Assembly (NCBI RefSeq): GCF_046630445.1
Contig: NC_092337.1
Coordinates: 361,466,001-361,530,000, forward strand
DNA: 64,000 nt
Source: Rutidosis leptorrhynchoides
Lineage: Eukaryota > Streptophyta > Magnoliopsida > Asterales > Asteraceae
Reading direction: 5' to 3'
Part shown: positions 24,776 to 41,836 of the stretch, one piece after another
How the letters are laid out: every line of letters begins with the position of its first letter
Position numbering within the stretch: position 1 is the first letter of the stretch
Notes under the pieces: generated by a model
What the model was told of the DNA's origin: nothing
Databases searched by the model: none
Seen by the model: only the letters and a program-made list of their open reading frames with translations
Program-made: the position numbers and the translations under genes

Positions 24776-25586
24776 TAAAGATTACATAATCTTCTCGGAG
24801 TATTTTACCAATGCAATCAATACTTCATTATTTATTCTTATTGATATTTTCTCAGTGAATCATGTTGGTGCTCGTGAAATTCTTGCGAACTTCACAAGTT
24901 ACGAATGATGTTATCAAGAAAGTTTCGAGTACATCGAAGATGAAAGTATAAAATCAAACATATAATTGGATAATACTCTTGGTTTATTATGAAATGGAAT
25001 TCATTGATTTGAAATAGAGATCGTAGTTATCGATGGTTAAGTAGTTAATCGAAGGATTATAGCATATTAGTAATATGAATTTAACTGAGTAGTATCTACC
25101 CTTTTTCAATTCATACATAATAGCTTAGTACGAAAAGATTTATGATGGTTTCAAAATTCATATATATAAGATATATATATATATAAATTCTTTAGAGGAA
25201 TTGAGTTAATACTTCATAACTCGTTGATACAATATAATCGTTGTTGATTCGTAATGATGTCTATGGTGATTCTTGAACTGGCAGAGCTTGTGATGTTATA
25301 AGTGTTGCTAGTGTTGATGATGCTGACGGTACTGACGGTGCTGGTGATGCTGACGATACTGTTGGTGCTGTTGGTAAAACAAATATAACTTGTAAATCGT
25401 GCACCCTCCCTTGTCAGGGTTTCTACTCTTCCTTCTATCATTTCGGTCCACACATCTGATTTATGGTTAAGGCTAGAATAGTTAATCTCTAAGACTTTAG
25501 AGATTACATAATCGCCGCAGAATGTTTCTCCAATGAAGTTATGAATCAATACTTCATCGGTTATTGTTGTTGGTACTCCTTGGTAT

Positions 25587-26127
25587 CTATGGTGTGTATG
25601 ACGTTAACGCTCGAGGTACAGATTGTGATGTTGAGGTGTGGGATGCGGATGTTGTTGTTGGCGGTGGTGATGGTAGTACTGTTGCTGTCGGTGCTACTAC
25701 TGGTGCTTGTAACCTTTGCACCATATTCTCCAAAGCCACTACCCGAGCGCGAAGCTCGTTGACTTCTTCTATTACACCGGGATGATTGTCAGTTCGGACG
25801 AGCGGATGAATAAGATCTAGAATTTGAGATAGTATATAGTCATGACGAGATACCCCGGAAATGAGAGAGAAGATAGTATCATGAACAGGTTCACCGGTAA
25901 GTGCTTCAGATTCTTCGCCAAGAGGGGAATGTGCGGGATGGAAGGGATCACCCTCTTCTTGCCTCCAATGATTTAGTAGACTACGAACCCCATCCCCAAT
26001 TCATCCAGAATTGATGATGGCTGATTGGTTGATCCATTCCGGTTACACTGTCTTCGGAGTTCAGGTCAATATCCATATCGGAATAGCTGTCGGAGTTTAA
26101 GGAGTTTGAACTAGATACGGGATCCAT
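25587..26127 (-). pseudogene. Frameshifted gag-like ORF of element D-E
   Basis: Starts at ATG 26127 with the same Ser/Asp-rich N-terminus as the element B copy (MDPVSSSNSL, SYSDMD, GMDQPISHH). It shifts frame just after FWMNWGWG, then continues through the coiled coil (EEVNELRARVVALENMVQRL) and a Thr/Pro/Ser tail to TAG at 25587-25589. Residue-level agreement with B past both lesions indicates a shared ~175-residue ancestral protein, plausibly a gag remnant. Confidence 0.6.
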
Positions 26128-26512
26128 CTTGTATAATTAGGGAGATGATTTATGATTTAAAATAGGTTATAGAATTTAGATTGGTACTCTTCAATACATA
26201 ATTTACATATGTATATATAATACCAAAATTCCATAAATCACGGAGGAATCTTCGGAAGATATCAAGAAAAGTTTATAGTAACTGATATGCTAAGATACGA
26301 AATCATCTGTACACTATGTTTGCAATAAATGCAGGAAAATAAATGCAGGAAAACGTGTCTAGACTTAAGAATGATAAGTAGATAATTTCCGACAAGAAAT
26401 GATAAGCAAAACTTTTTGACATGCAGATAAGGTCGAAGTCCAGACTTACTAATGCATCTTAATAACTATCCGTTAGACACACTAATGCAAGACCTAGTTC
26501 GCTAAGACCACC

Positions 26513-26524
26513 GCTCTGATACCA
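26513..26524 (-). promoter_or_regulatory. Primer binding site of element D-E
   Basis: Minus-strand TGGTATCAGAGC, a perfect initiator tRNA-Met complement, two bases from the end of LTR E. Confidence 0.9.
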
Positions 26525-26526
26525 CA

Positions 26527-30843
<4,317 letters not shown>

Positions 30844-30848
30844 ATTTA

Positions 30849-31156
30849 ATCAAAGAGGATCCTAATTTCCTTAATCAAATCTTATATAGATTATGAAAAT
30901 GTTGTTTAACTTCCTTAAATCTCAGAAATTAACCGTGACTACGTCAAGAGTTGAAACGAATCTTTGATTTCATCATTTCACTCTTTTGCGATAGCTTCTC
31001 TCATACGCTTCGAATAATCAAATTGTTTTATCTATATTACTCAATGATGATAAAACTCTAGATATCAACTCATATTCGTCATGAAAACTTTCTTATTGTT
31101 AACCATGACAACCCCACTCAAATCTCAGGACGAAATTTTCTTTAACGGGGAGGTAA
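30849..31156 (+). mobile_element. Element B internal region, part 3, with polypurine tract
   Basis: The end of B's interior after the D-E insertion. It resembles the minus strand of D-E at 19293-19570 and ends in the polypurine tract ACGGGGAGGTAA (31145-31156). No ORF of note. Confidence 0.8.
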
Positions 31157-33350
31157 TGTGATGACCGGAAAATTTTGACTTATTTAAACCAATTCTCTAT
31201 ATGATTTAATATTTTCGTCATGATAAGCAATGCATTTTGACAAGTTTTATAACTTTTATAAATGAGTTTTATATAACGGTTGACCACCCTGTTTGTCTAA
31301 CGATTCATGAACGTCATAACTTGTGATAATTATACATACAGAAATATGCGAAAAATATTTATATACAAAATGATAAAAATTTACTATTGAATGATGCAAT
31401 TTCAAATTAAATTTTTTACGTATATGATCGTTTTATTTTTATGATGTAAATTCTTTAATTTATAAAAAGAAACGCAATTAAATCAAAGATGTACAAGCTG
31501 TAAAGCACAATTTACAACAATGTAACTTAAATAATTGAATCGAAGTTAATTCATTTACTATTCATATGAATAGTAAATAAAACGAAATTAATTAATTTAC
31601 TATTCACATAAAAGCGACATGATAGAAATTATTAATTATAAGTTACATAAAATACCCCTAAAGTATTTAATATATACAACTTTTTAAAATATTAAAATTC
31701 GTTAATTCAATTGAAAAAAACGAATTCAGTAATTTACGGTGGCACAGAATGATCAGCAGACTAGTACGTACACTCTACATCGAACGTATATAGTAATTTT
31801 ATAAATAAATGGACCTTTTTACAACTAGTTTTATAAAGCTTAAGACCAAAATAAATATATGTATTCAATTATAAAAAGTGGAATTCTTTTTAATATTACT
31901 TTTACTCGTCATTTATTAGCAACAGAGTACGAAATATCGGTCCGTAAAAACTGTCGGTAGAAATGACAAAACATGGGCGGCTTTTAAATCCCATGTTTGA
32001 TTCTATATTATTATTATATTATTATATTATTATTTTATTATATTATTATATTATATATTAATATATTATTATATTATTAAATTTAAAATATCTACATCTA
32101 TATCTCTATATATATATATACACGCATATGGATAGATAGATGGATTACACTTTGTCATTTTTTTTAAAGCACACTTGTTACTTCATAGTATCAATATTTT
32201 ATTATTATTCTTAATATTATTATTATCAATCTTATTATTATTAGTACTATTATTTTTATAATACAAAAATAATAATATACATAAAATACAACGACGGGGT
32301 TATGTTCGGGTGATTTTCAAAACGAGTTTCGAGCCAGATGAAGCTAGGAAAATTATGGGTTATAGCTATGGAGGTTATGGGTAATGTTCGTAGGTACCAT
32401 GGGTGAATCAAAGGCTAACCTTTCATTTGTCTTTTTCGTTGCGTCTGCATACTTTTTCTACAATATTGAACCACAATATTGATATGTGAGTTTCATATGC
32501 TCCCTTTTAATTGCTTTTGCAATCTATATTTTTGGGTTGAGAATACATGCACTTTATTTTAAACACAATGGATACAAGTACATACTTAAATTCTACACTG
32601 AGTTTGAACCGAAAATCCCTTAACTTTGGTAACTAGTATATGCCGGTTATAAGAACTGGTGGGCGCGAATAGTTGTATATGGATCCATAGGGCTTGACAT
32701 CCCCGTCTGTTCAGGTATAGAAACCCTAGCCTGAACTATAAAACAGACGTATGCTATTTGAGTTTAGTACACGGTAGATTGCGTGTATTGTACATGTTGG
32801 TTGCATGTATGTTAAAACAGGGGTACTTATTATATTTACGTTAAAGTTTAGTTACTAGGGTGCTCAATCTTGTTGAATATTTTGATAAACGTTTCTGGAT
32901 GAAACAACTGAAATCTTGTGATCCACCTTTATATACAGAGTATGCGCAATATTAAAACCATGAACTCACTAACCTTTGTGTTGACACTTTTAAGCATGTT
33001 TATTCTCAGGTTCCTAGAAGTCTTCCGCTGTTTGCTTATACGTTATACAAGCTATGTGCATGGAGTCATACATGCTTTATTCGAGAAAATTTTGCATTCA
33101 CAAAATCGTCACCATGTATCTTATTTTGACTGCATTGTCAACGGATGTATTATTGTAAACTATATTTACGGTGATTGTCTATATGTAGAAATCATCAGAT
33201 ATCAAAAACTTTGGAATTAGATATTCATTTATGGTGTGCCTTTTAAAAAGAATGCAATGTTTACAAAACGTATCATGTAGAGGTCAAAACCTCACTATGA
33301 AATCAATGAATAACGTACCGCGTCAATAGCGATTTTGACGGGTCGTTACA
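31157..33350 (+). mobile_element. 3' LTR of element B
   Basis: 2194 bp, TGTGATGACCGG...GGGTCGTTACA. It matches the 5' LTR remnant (4984-6695) and supplies the ~466 bases missing there. It contains the acceptor-like block (32962-33030) and the GAGGTCAAAACCTC hairpin (33280-33293). The partner duplication for TTGCT (33351-33355) would be left of the window. Confidence 0.88.
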
Positions 33351-34255
33351 TTGCTCGACGTTCTCTCGGCCCTATCTTGTCTTGGTTGTGCTTTCTGGTA
33401 GTTCTGGTTGGGTTCTCAGGTGCTGGGTTGGTGAGGTGTCATCGGTTTTTGTTTTGCTCTGCCGGAATCCGTACTCCGGAGGCTCTCCGTTCAAGATCCA
33501 GGCGACGAGTGCCTTGTTGGTGCTCTGGTGATTGTTTGGGGTTCTACTGTGGTTATTTTCTTGTGGATTCTTAGATCTTGGAGGTGACACGGGTGTTGGT
33601 GGCCGTTTTTATGTTTTTCTTTTTCTGGCAGACGGTTTTCTTTGTCGGAGTTTGGTCGAATTTGTTTTGGGTACTGCTTTCTTGTCTTCACTGCGACGTT
33701 CTCTTGCTCGTGGGTTCAGGTTCGGTGGTTTCTTGGTCCCGTGGACTTGTTCGGCTTCATTCTGGCGGGTGGCTGGTTCTTGCGGTTGTGGGGCTTCGGA
33801 TTTGTTCTGTTTTTATTTTTCATGTCTGTTCCTCTCCGGTGATTTCTTCAGGTTTAGACCAGGCGACGATCTCCCAGTTGGAGATCTGGTCTTGATCCGG
33901 GGGATGATGCGTTTCTTAAACGGATGGTTGTTGTTTTTGACGACTCAGGATGACCTGTGGTGCTCCGTGTTTATATTGGCGTTTGGCGTTCTCCTGACTG
34001 GTGACACTGTTTGTCCATTTACTTTATCTGTCTTGTGTAGTATAGCCGATATTGTAGTGTTCCTTATGTTATATAGCTTCAGTTGTATTTTGATCTTTTG
34101 AAAAACGCGTTTTTTCTCACCCAGTTGGTGAGCCGTTTGATTAGGATTGATGTGTAGTTGTTTGAGCTCGTTTAGAACTCTATTGTATCGGTTGTACGAG
34201 TTGATCTCCGGATCGATTATTAATGTTATCGTTTTTTTTGACAAATAAAAAAAAA
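33351..34255 (+). mobile_element. Possible LINE 3' end with poly(A) tail
   Basis: GC- and T-rich sequence, unlike its neighbours, ending in ATCGTTTTTTTTGACA, AATA and an A-run at 34246-34255. This resembles the 3' untranslated end and tail of plant L1-type LINEs; the LINE at 42264 ends very similarly. Open frames here (such as 33532-34101) are Phe/Leu/Cys-rich and show no family. The left part is cut by element B. It could instead be upstream DNA of the PB1 gene. Confidence 0.35.
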
Positions 34256-34306
34256 GCACAAAAAGTAAACTTTAACATTTATTTATGGATTTATTGTTTT
34301 ACGGAG

Positions 34307-34313
34307 TATAAAA
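34307..34313 (+). promoter_or_regulatory. TATA box of the PB1 gene
   Basis: TATAAAA, 77 bases upstream of the ATG, followed by a second AT-rich string and a C/T-rich likely start region near 34335-34365. It lies only about 50 bases after the upstream A-run. Confidence 0.6.
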
Positions 34314-34389
34314 TAATATAAAAGCGTACAGCTTCCATCCAGCACATTCTCCATTCTCCCCCAAATTTCACAATCAGTAAATCGCAAAA

Positions 34390-36640
34390 ATGGAACCACA
34401 GCAAACCCCTATGCCACCACCACCGTCGCTTTCCACCACCGCAACTACCACCACCACCACCACCACCACCGTCCCACCCACCTATCCCGATTCCCTCGAT
34501 TCCTCACCTAGTTCTCGCAACACCGATTCATGGGGCGAAGAAAACAACAATAAGCCCAATCACTCCGTATCAAACAACGGCACCACAACAACCACTACGG
34601 CGCCGCAACAACAACCATCCGTTGCAGTTAATAAACTCCGATTGATGTGCAGTTACGGCGGCCACATCGTCCCGCGTCCACATGACAAATCGTTATGTTA
34701 CGTCGGTGGCGATACACGAATCGTCGTCGTTGACCGTCAAACGACTTTACCGGACTTAACTAATCGATTATCCAAAATTCTTCTCAGATCTTCATCATCT
34801 TCGTTAACATCTGTTGCATCAAACGCAACCGCAACGGCGTCGTTTACGTTAAAGTATCAATTACCGTCTGAAGATCTAGATTCGTTGATCTCCGTTACTA
34901 CTGATGAAGATTTGGAAAACATGATCGATGAATACGAGAGATTGAATTGTAATAATTCGTCTGGTGACGTCAGCAAGACGTCACGATTACGGTTATTTCT
35001 GTTTCCGACTAAACCGGAATCAGTTACGTCAATTGGATCTCTGTTAGAGAACAGTACGAAATCGGAAGATTGGTTTCTGAACGCGTTAAACGGAACGACG
35101 TCGGGTTTCTCTGACACGTCATCCGTTAATTGCTTGTTAGGGTTAGACGACGACGTTTTGGTACCGGAGAAAAAAGATGATAATAAAGGAAGTGGTGTGA
35201 TTGGGAACAATCTGAAAGTAAATTATTCGGGTCAGGATGTGCATTCAGTTCCTGATTTGGAACGAACGTCGTCGTTTGGATCGGCTTCTTCGTCGCCTTC
35301 GTTAGCGAGTTTGCCGCCGATTCGAGTACACGTGGACGATAATCCGAATCAGAAAGCTGGTGGAATCGAAGAACAGTTTGTTCAAATGAGTGTGCAGCAG
35401 CAAGTTCAAAAGCAACAACAAGCTCTTGATGATGGTGGTTATGTTGCTGTTTCTGCTCCTGTGGTTGTTACAGGTGTTCCGTTAAGTTCTCCAGTTGCAG
35501 CTGCGGTTCCTATCGAGTTTCCGAATCGCGTTTTGTCCGAAGACGAGAGGTCGGACCAGGGTTCGCAACATGGTTATCAGAAGGTTGTTGTTCAACAACA
35601 GCAACAGTACCAGCAGCAGAAACAGTTTGATTTGGCATCTCAGGATTCAGTTTCAAGGTATAACTTTCTTTTGTTGTATATATGATGCATATAAAGTGTT
35701 TGTGTAAATGCCTGAGTGAAAGTTGTATGGTATTGATTGTAGTGATGGTAGACCAAAGCCGGCTATGATATATCAGGATCCAATGGTGCAAATGCAGGCG
35801 TCTAAAAACAACAATCGAGCTAATGAGTTGAATAGTCTCCCTGATCAGAACACTATAATTCAAATGCAACAACAACAGCAGCAACAACAAATTGCGGATT
35901 CTGCTTATCTAATGTCGATGTCAAACACACAAGTTGATCCACAACATCCTCAAATGCACCATCAACAACCACAATTCATTCATACAGGTGTCCCACAACC
36001 ACAGTATATTCATCATCACCCATCTGGAGCTGTTCCTATGGCATCTTACTACCAAATGTACCCGTCTCAAAACCAACACCAGCATCATCATCAGCCCCTT
36101 GATCAGCAGAACTTTGTGTATTATATGCCAGCTAGACAAGCTCCCCATGGCTACAACTTGCCAATGCAGCAACAACAACAGTCTTCAGGTTATGCTGACG
36201 TGTCATCTGCAGGTGCCACCCCTCTTTCTCAGAATCAACTACCACAACCTGCTTATACCACCAACAGGCCTACACAAACTGCTCCTAAAAGTGACTTGCC
36301 TGGTGGAGTTTATGGAACTACAAGTTCTGGAAATCCTCAATTTGTTCAAGTTCCTAATCAGCCTCAGCCTCAGCCTCAGTACGTTGGGTATTCACAGATG
36401 CATCACCCATCTCAGTCCATTGCAAATTCTGTATCTGGTGGTGCACCTAATTATGGGTATGAGTTTACTGATCCTGCTGCACAAGGACAACATATTTACT
36501 ATGCAGCTCAACCAATGCCACCTCAGCAAATGCCATCTCAATCTAGTGCTCAATATCAAACTGTAAGTGGTGAATCTGGTTCGTATATCCCTGCAGACAA
36601 TAGTACAAAGCAACAACAAGGGAGAACTCAACAGCCTTGA
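34390..36640 (+). CDS. PB1 (octicosapeptide/Phox/Bem1p) domain protein, two exons
   Basis: Exon 1 is 34390-35657 and exon 2 is 35743-36640. The 85-bp intron (GTATAA...GATTGTAG) splits a Ser codon and joins the frames into 721 residues. Residues about 80-207 form the PB1 domain: KLRLMCSYGGHIVPRP and YVGGDTRIVVV strands, a Ser-rich loop, the acidic OPCA-type TTDEDLENMIDEY, and a final RLRLFLFP strand. PB1 domains pair with one another to build protein complexes. The rest is low complexity: Thr/Pro N-terminus and a long Gln/Pro/His/Tyr-rich C-terminus. Length and layout match the Arabidopsis group including AT2G01190 (recalled as PAL OF QUIRKY, signalling at the plasma membrane); that orthology is not proven. 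Without splicing, exon 1 would stop nine codons into the intron. Confidence 0.93.
35658..35742 (+). other. Intron of the PB1 gene
   Basis: 85 bases, donor AAG|GTATAA, acceptor TTGATTGTAG|TG, AT-rich with an in-frame stop. Removal restores the frame into the Gln-rich exon 2. Confidence 0.88.
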
Positions 36641-36759
36641 CTAGTGAGTTTCTGGGAAAGTTTTGCACTAAAATTTGTTTTTATTTTTATTTTAATTCGT
36701 GATGTCGTCTATCTTATTATTTTTATTGGTCAGTTGTTGGTATGTGTTATGTGATAAGT

Positions 36760-36766
36760 AATAAAA
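36760..36766 (+). terminator. Poly(A) signal of the PB1 gene
   Basis: AATAAAA about 120 bases after the stop codon, preceded by T-rich sequence and a TATGTGTTATGTG region that could act as a far-upstream element. Confidence 0.5.
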
Positions 36767-38660
36767 ACTAGTCGTAAAGTTCTCTGTTTTTTTACATGTG
36801 TATTCTTCTATATTGAATGATATATCTATTCTATTTTATGGTTTCGTTATTGTTATGTCAGTGAATTTGAATAGTCTGCTTCTCGAAATTTATACTTTAT
36901 TAGCTTGAATTCTATTGTGCTTGTGAGACTTGGTATTCTACTTTAACATGGTACTTAGAACTTGAAGGTAATCAAGACTCAAATAATACTATTGGAACAG
37001 AGTTGGCTTGGTCACAATACGCAGTTAGACCTTTAGCTTACTTGACATTCATTTGATTTTAAGCTTACACCTGAAATAGAAAGGGAAAAGGTAGGTGTGT
37101 ACTGTATTGTGAACTTACAATCTACTGTACTTTAAACATCTATTCCCTGATTTTTGTACCATGTTTTGCTAAAAAGTGTCGAAATGGGTAAAAAAAAATT
37201 TGCACCTCACATTTTGAAGAAAATATTGCTGGTGGTAAAAGCTTGTTTGATTTTATAACGACAGTTGGGATATAGAGAGTCGATCACTTTACGGACCTGG
37301 TCTGGTCTTTGTGGCTCTGATTATTTCTCACTTATTCCTAGCCTTAACCCTGCATGAACCCACATACAAATTTAAATTTGGTTAGTTTATCCACATTTTT
37401 TATTTATGTTGGTTTTCTTGGATTCCATATAATATTATCAGTAATATTTGATCTGTTATCTCAAGAGAGTAGAGACTAGTTATATCTTTATTATGTAATG
37501 TAATGATTGAGGGCCATCTATTGCTAAAACAATGCGGAAGTGTGGCTGTTTTTTATAATGTTAAGAATCTTATATTTAATGCAACTCCTTTAAAAGTGCA
37601 TTTTATAACTTTGTACTATAAAAAGTTTTAATATATGATGACATGTGGTCCTTCTGATCTTCAGTTCGATCACCTAATTACAGCTTAAACAAAGAGAAGA
37701 TACATCTTAAATAAAATGCCTTATTTTCTGAAGAATCTAAACTTGCTAAAAAAAAAAAAAAAATCCAATTGCAGCTTTGTTTAGATTAATTGATGAATAA
37801 GTTTTGATGAAACAACCAAGGCACATATTTTTATAAACTTTGATTAGACAACAAAAATAAACTTTATTTCTTGATTACCATTTAATTTGTTAACTGTGTG
37901 TCCTTGTTGAAAAAACGTACTTAAATTCAAATACGGAGTATATCGAAAAGAAATACGGAGTATATGTGTTACAATATGGACCCACATACAAATTCATCAC
38001 CTTTGCACAAATATAAAACCATTGCAACATATGAAACAAATGTTGAAAATTGAAAGTCCCCTAAACCTACCAGTCTAAATTGACGCCCAAACCTCTTCGA
38101 AGACCCGAAACAACCAAGAACAGCTTGTAATCAACCGGTAACAGGCACCACAAACAACAATTAAGCCCGGAATAGGAATCATCCAAACTACATCTAACAA
38201 ATCACCAAGTCGCAGACTTGGGCTAGTGTAAAACCATCAAAAAGCACATCTTAGTGAGTATACCCGGTCAAAGCATAAAATGTTGTTGTCGGGGGGTAAA
38301 ACTGACTAATGGATATCAAAAAAGTATTCTTGAAGCGCACGAGGAAGAAGCGAATAGTAGAACCAAAGCACCACGATAATAGACCCGTACAAGGTGTAGC
38401 ATCCAGGAGGAAGAGCAGTGGCACAAGGCATAACACGACAAAATGAAATCTAGTATAAAAGTAGCGTGCAAGGAGGAAAAGAGGAGCGAGTCTCTTATAC
38501 AGTCGTGAACCATACTGAAAACTATTGCACGGTCTTCTCACAAACATCCCACTACATTTCTCAATTTTCAACTAAACAATAGGTATGAAAGTTGAAATTA
38601 GAAGATGCTAGTATCTCTTAACTTTATCATGTGTGAGTGTTTCCATGGGCTTCATAATTT
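36767..38660. other. Intergenic DNA, no gene recognised
   Basis: AT-rich host sequence. I see an A-run at about 37749-37763 and two copies of ATACGGAGTATAT near 37930-37965. The open frame at 38251-38571 (minus) shows no family and unlikely composition. No RNA gene or terminal repeat found. Confidence 0.5.
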
Positions 38661-39335
38661 GGTTCAGTTGTCGGAAGGGTAAGGGAGTATTATAGTCGTG
38701 GTGGATCGATCATTATAGACGCCTCACCCGAAGTTACTTCAAATGAGACCGCAAAATTCTTTTTCAAGAATGTGTGGAAGTATTGAGGAATACCGCAAGT
38801 GATAGTAAGCGATCGAGATCCGAAGTTCATGAGGTGATTTTGGACATAGTTATTCAAGATCATGGGGAATAGATTAAAATTTCTCTACAAGTTTTCATTC
38901 ATAGCTAGACGGACAAACGGAAAGGGTAAATGCATAGTTGGAGACACTATATAAGTGCAAATCAAGATGATTAGGCTAAACTCCAATATTGAACAGTTGT
39001 CTTACAACATACACAGGAAGCGAGTCCACATGGAAGAGTACTGTTGAGTTGGTGACAAGGCGCCAACCATTGACTCGTAATGCTTTAGTCGCTTCATATG
39101 ATAGAAACATGCAAACTTCTTACAAAATGACATAAAATGACTTGGCACGATAATCACTAGATAAGGCAGCCTAAAAATTGAATAAGTGGGCACGAGAAAA
39201 GATGACACGTTGAGTTTAAGGTTTGTGCAACTTAACCGGCAATGAAGCAAGTTGGGAGGCTGAAAACTTGTTGTGGCACTTCGTTGACAAGATCAATAAC
39301 ACGATAAGGACGTCACGTGTTTAAGTGGGGAAAAA
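38661..39335 (+). pseudogene. Chromovirus integrase and chromodomain fossil
   Basis: With many stops and shifts, the plus strand still reads integrase core and tail: VVDRS, then VIVSDRDPKF (second catalytic Asp region), a region corresponding to HPQTDGQTERVNA, FELVT.RQPLT, KWAREKMTR, and finally the chromodomain-like EASWEAENLLWHF. It ends in a polypurine tract (AAGTGGGGAAAAATG, about 39322-39336). It is an old Ty3/gypsy insertion unrelated to the younger elements around it. Confidence 0.75.
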
Positions 39336-39336
39336 T

Positions 39337-39770
39337 GGCCCAACCCACTAAGTTTGCGCCCCACCCACTAAATTTGTGTCCGAATTTAGAGTTTTTGGCC
39401 CAAGTTAATGAACACCCAAGATTCCCATAAAAGCAATCTAGAACGTTTTCTCTGACTCTTCCTTGAAATGGTGTGGAAATTTCATGGACTTCTCTAATAC
39501 CATGTGAATACTTGAACTTTCTAGTACTTAGGCATAACCATTGATTTTGTTCATCCTAACCATCCATTTTGTTGTAGAAGTAGTATAAATATGAGTGCCT
39601 TTTTTGGCATAACACACCTCAAAGTTCTTCTGTTATCTCTTTTAAAGTTCACTCAGCCAATATAAGTATTTTCAATAATCCATTTTTTTTCTTTATTGTT
39701 CCGTTTTAGTTACGTATATTGTTAGATGGTTTGAGCAAAATTAACTTAATAGAGACCAAGTGCCGCACAA
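39337..39770 (+). mobile_element. Probable degraded LTR after the integrase fossil
   Basis: Follows the polypurine tract directly, as a 3' LTR should. It contains a promoter-like AGTATAAATATGAG (TATA box at 39584-39590) followed by CT-rich sequence. No matching 5' LTR is in view, so the right boundary is uncertain. Confidence 0.4.
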
Positions 39771-39795
39771 TAATTTTTTCAAGATAAGTCCATAC

Positions 39796-40085
39796 ACTAC
39801 AAGACATATATTCATTTGTGACGATCTTTTAGTTACAACTTATTTTTGGTCATTAATAATGTTATTTAGTCACTATTTAAAAAGTCGTCACTAAATTTTA
39901 GTTACTATACGATATTAGTGACCAAACAAATGGTCACTATAGTGACCAATTTTAGTATTTGGGTCTCTAATAATATTTTGTGACGGATCTATAGCAATGA
40001 GAAGTGATCAACCTATTTTGGTTACTGGCTAAACTTACTGACCAATTTAGTGTCATTAGTGGCCAATATTAGTGGCCAATAGTAT
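39796..40085 (+). mobile_element. CACTA-type transposon end
   Basis: Starts with CACTACAAGA, the canonical terminal motif of plant CACTA (En/Spm) elements. Short repeats in both orientations follow (TAGTGACCA, GGTCACTA, GTCACTAAATTTTAG), as expected of subterminal transposase sites. No opposite terminus was found downstream, so it is a fragment or a long-decayed element. Confidence 0.5.
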
Positions 40086-40559
40086 CATTAAAGTTCTTTT
40101 TACTCGCGGTATAAACTTCACATATTCTATCTTTTTCCTCTGTAACGATAAGACACTTCGCTAGTTTGTTACATCATCACACCTAGAGACATTTTTCTCA
40201 ATATTCATCATTTTACTAAAAAGATTGCAATTTTTTATCTGTAACTAAACACACCCTAAACTTCTGAAGTTACTCCAACAATGGAGTATATATGTCTTTT
40301 GCCTAAATGTTCTACACACGAGGTTATACCCGTATTAAGCTACTTCAAAAACTCCCTACACACTTTTCCTTTTTTAAATGAAAAACTGATTTTTATTAAA
40401 ATAGAACTAACATACCCACAAGACGAGTATGAGGTACATCAACACTCCGTCCACCAATTCATTACATCAAAACTCCATTCATAGACAAACCAAAGCAAGA
40501 TAACTACTAATCGAGTACTTTAGTTACTCCCGTTATTGCTCCTTTAGCAGCTCTTGGAT
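40086..40559. other. Unassigned sequence
   Basis: AT-rich, with only short open frames. Nothing recognisable. Confidence 0.4.
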
Positions 40560-41640
40560 CTCCTTTCTATGCCTGAAAATCACATGTTACCTCGTTACCA
40601 TACTGCTCCTATTCGACGTCCATATGTGAAATAGAACACAAGAATATGAGAAAACACCTTCGTTTAAGATTGATCTCGTGTCCTCCAAACCATGTATTTA
40701 TTTATTTCTCCACTTCCATTTAAGACACAATAATGAATAACATGATATTAAGTTTACTGTATTCATTTTACTCCACCCACGACTAATGTTTGCCACACTA
40801 ATCATGTTAGAGACACCATTTGTACTTGCCACGCTAATCATGTTAGAATCATGCCACCAATTCATAAAGGATCTCCATAAGGGAAAAGTGTACTTGCACA
40901 GTGAGTAAACAAGTGATCAGTGGATTCATTCGAGCTGGGCATGTCACAAAAAGGGCAATCAAAGACAAAGTAAAACATCTCTTTATCAAGTTCAACCGAA
41001 TCGAGAGCCTATCTAAACCGAGTCTGCAAACAAACAAGTTGATTTTCTTGGGTAACCTAGATATCCATCTGTTTGCTGCTAGTCTTTGACCCGAACCGAG
41101 GAATTGAGAGTCAATTAGTGTAGATAATATGGGGACCGTAAACATACCTTTGGTACATAAATTCCACTTCCACCATCTAATTCCGAAGAGAGTGGATTGA
41201 TATTCACCAGCATCGAGTTCATCAAAATTTGTCCCTCAGATCGAAGTTATCCAGCTCAAATTACCACTCAATCCCCTCTCGTTACTAATGACACGATCCA
41301 TAACTTTAGAACTTTATTAGAATTCAGTAAACAATATAGGATAGTGCAGCTAAAGGCATATATCCGATTTTCTAGCCATTTATCATGCCAACACATTGTT
41401 AAATCCCCCATTCCAAGCCTTCATGTGATTGATGACCTGGAAGGAACACTGTGTCGTTCAGCTTCTAGTCCACTTTTCAGGAAGCTTCTCTATAATGAGA
41501 ATAAGGATGAATTGTTTAGTTCCAAGTTAAACCCACAATCTTTTTTATAGATAAAATAAATTACTTTTTCCTATAAGTTTTACATCTCCACCACCATTTG
41601 CAAAGGAGACTAATGTTCATTACCTTCAAGCTACCTATCC
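40560..41640 (-). pseudogene. LINE reverse-transcriptase C-terminal fossil (zf-RVT region)
   Basis: The minus strand at 41145-40849 reads RWISRLPKKINLFVCRLGLD, then RLSIRLNLIKR, matching the region after RT in plant L1-type LINE ORF2 (zf-RVT: W..PKK...W.L..RLPT..NL..R). Upstream on the same strand, near 41430, CWHDKWL matches the preceding WHDKW motif. Stops and shifts are common, so it is old. The boundaries are approximate and no poly(A) tail is clear. Confidence 0.65.
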
Positions 41641-41770
41641 CCAAACCTTCATATCATGCATCATGCGATCCATTATCTAGGAAACAACAACGCCCAAAAT
41701 TGACATCCGTTATGTAATCATAATACTATGTATATGTTGGTATAAAATTTTGGGGCTTTTTTGTTCTATT

Positions 41771-41772
<2 letters not shown>

Positions 41773-41834
<62 letters not shown>
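41773..41834. repeat. (CA)n(GA)n compound microsatellite
   Basis: About 14 AC units directly followed by about 17 AG units, uninterrupted. Confidence 0.97.

Positions 41835-41836
<2 letters not shown>

Noticed and set aside
31157-33350. A solo LTR
   Set aside because: It is preceded by a polypurine tract and interior sequence, and its partner LTR is at 4984-6695 with the primer site, so it is B's 3' LTR.
33532-34101. 189-residue open frame in GC/T-rich sequence
   Set aside because: Phe/Leu/Cys-rich with overlapping frames of similar quality on both strands; better explained as a LINE untranslated end.
38251-38571. 106-residue minus-strand open frame near the PB1 gene
   Set aside because: No recognisable domain, overlapping alternative frames, and no promoter or poly(A) context.
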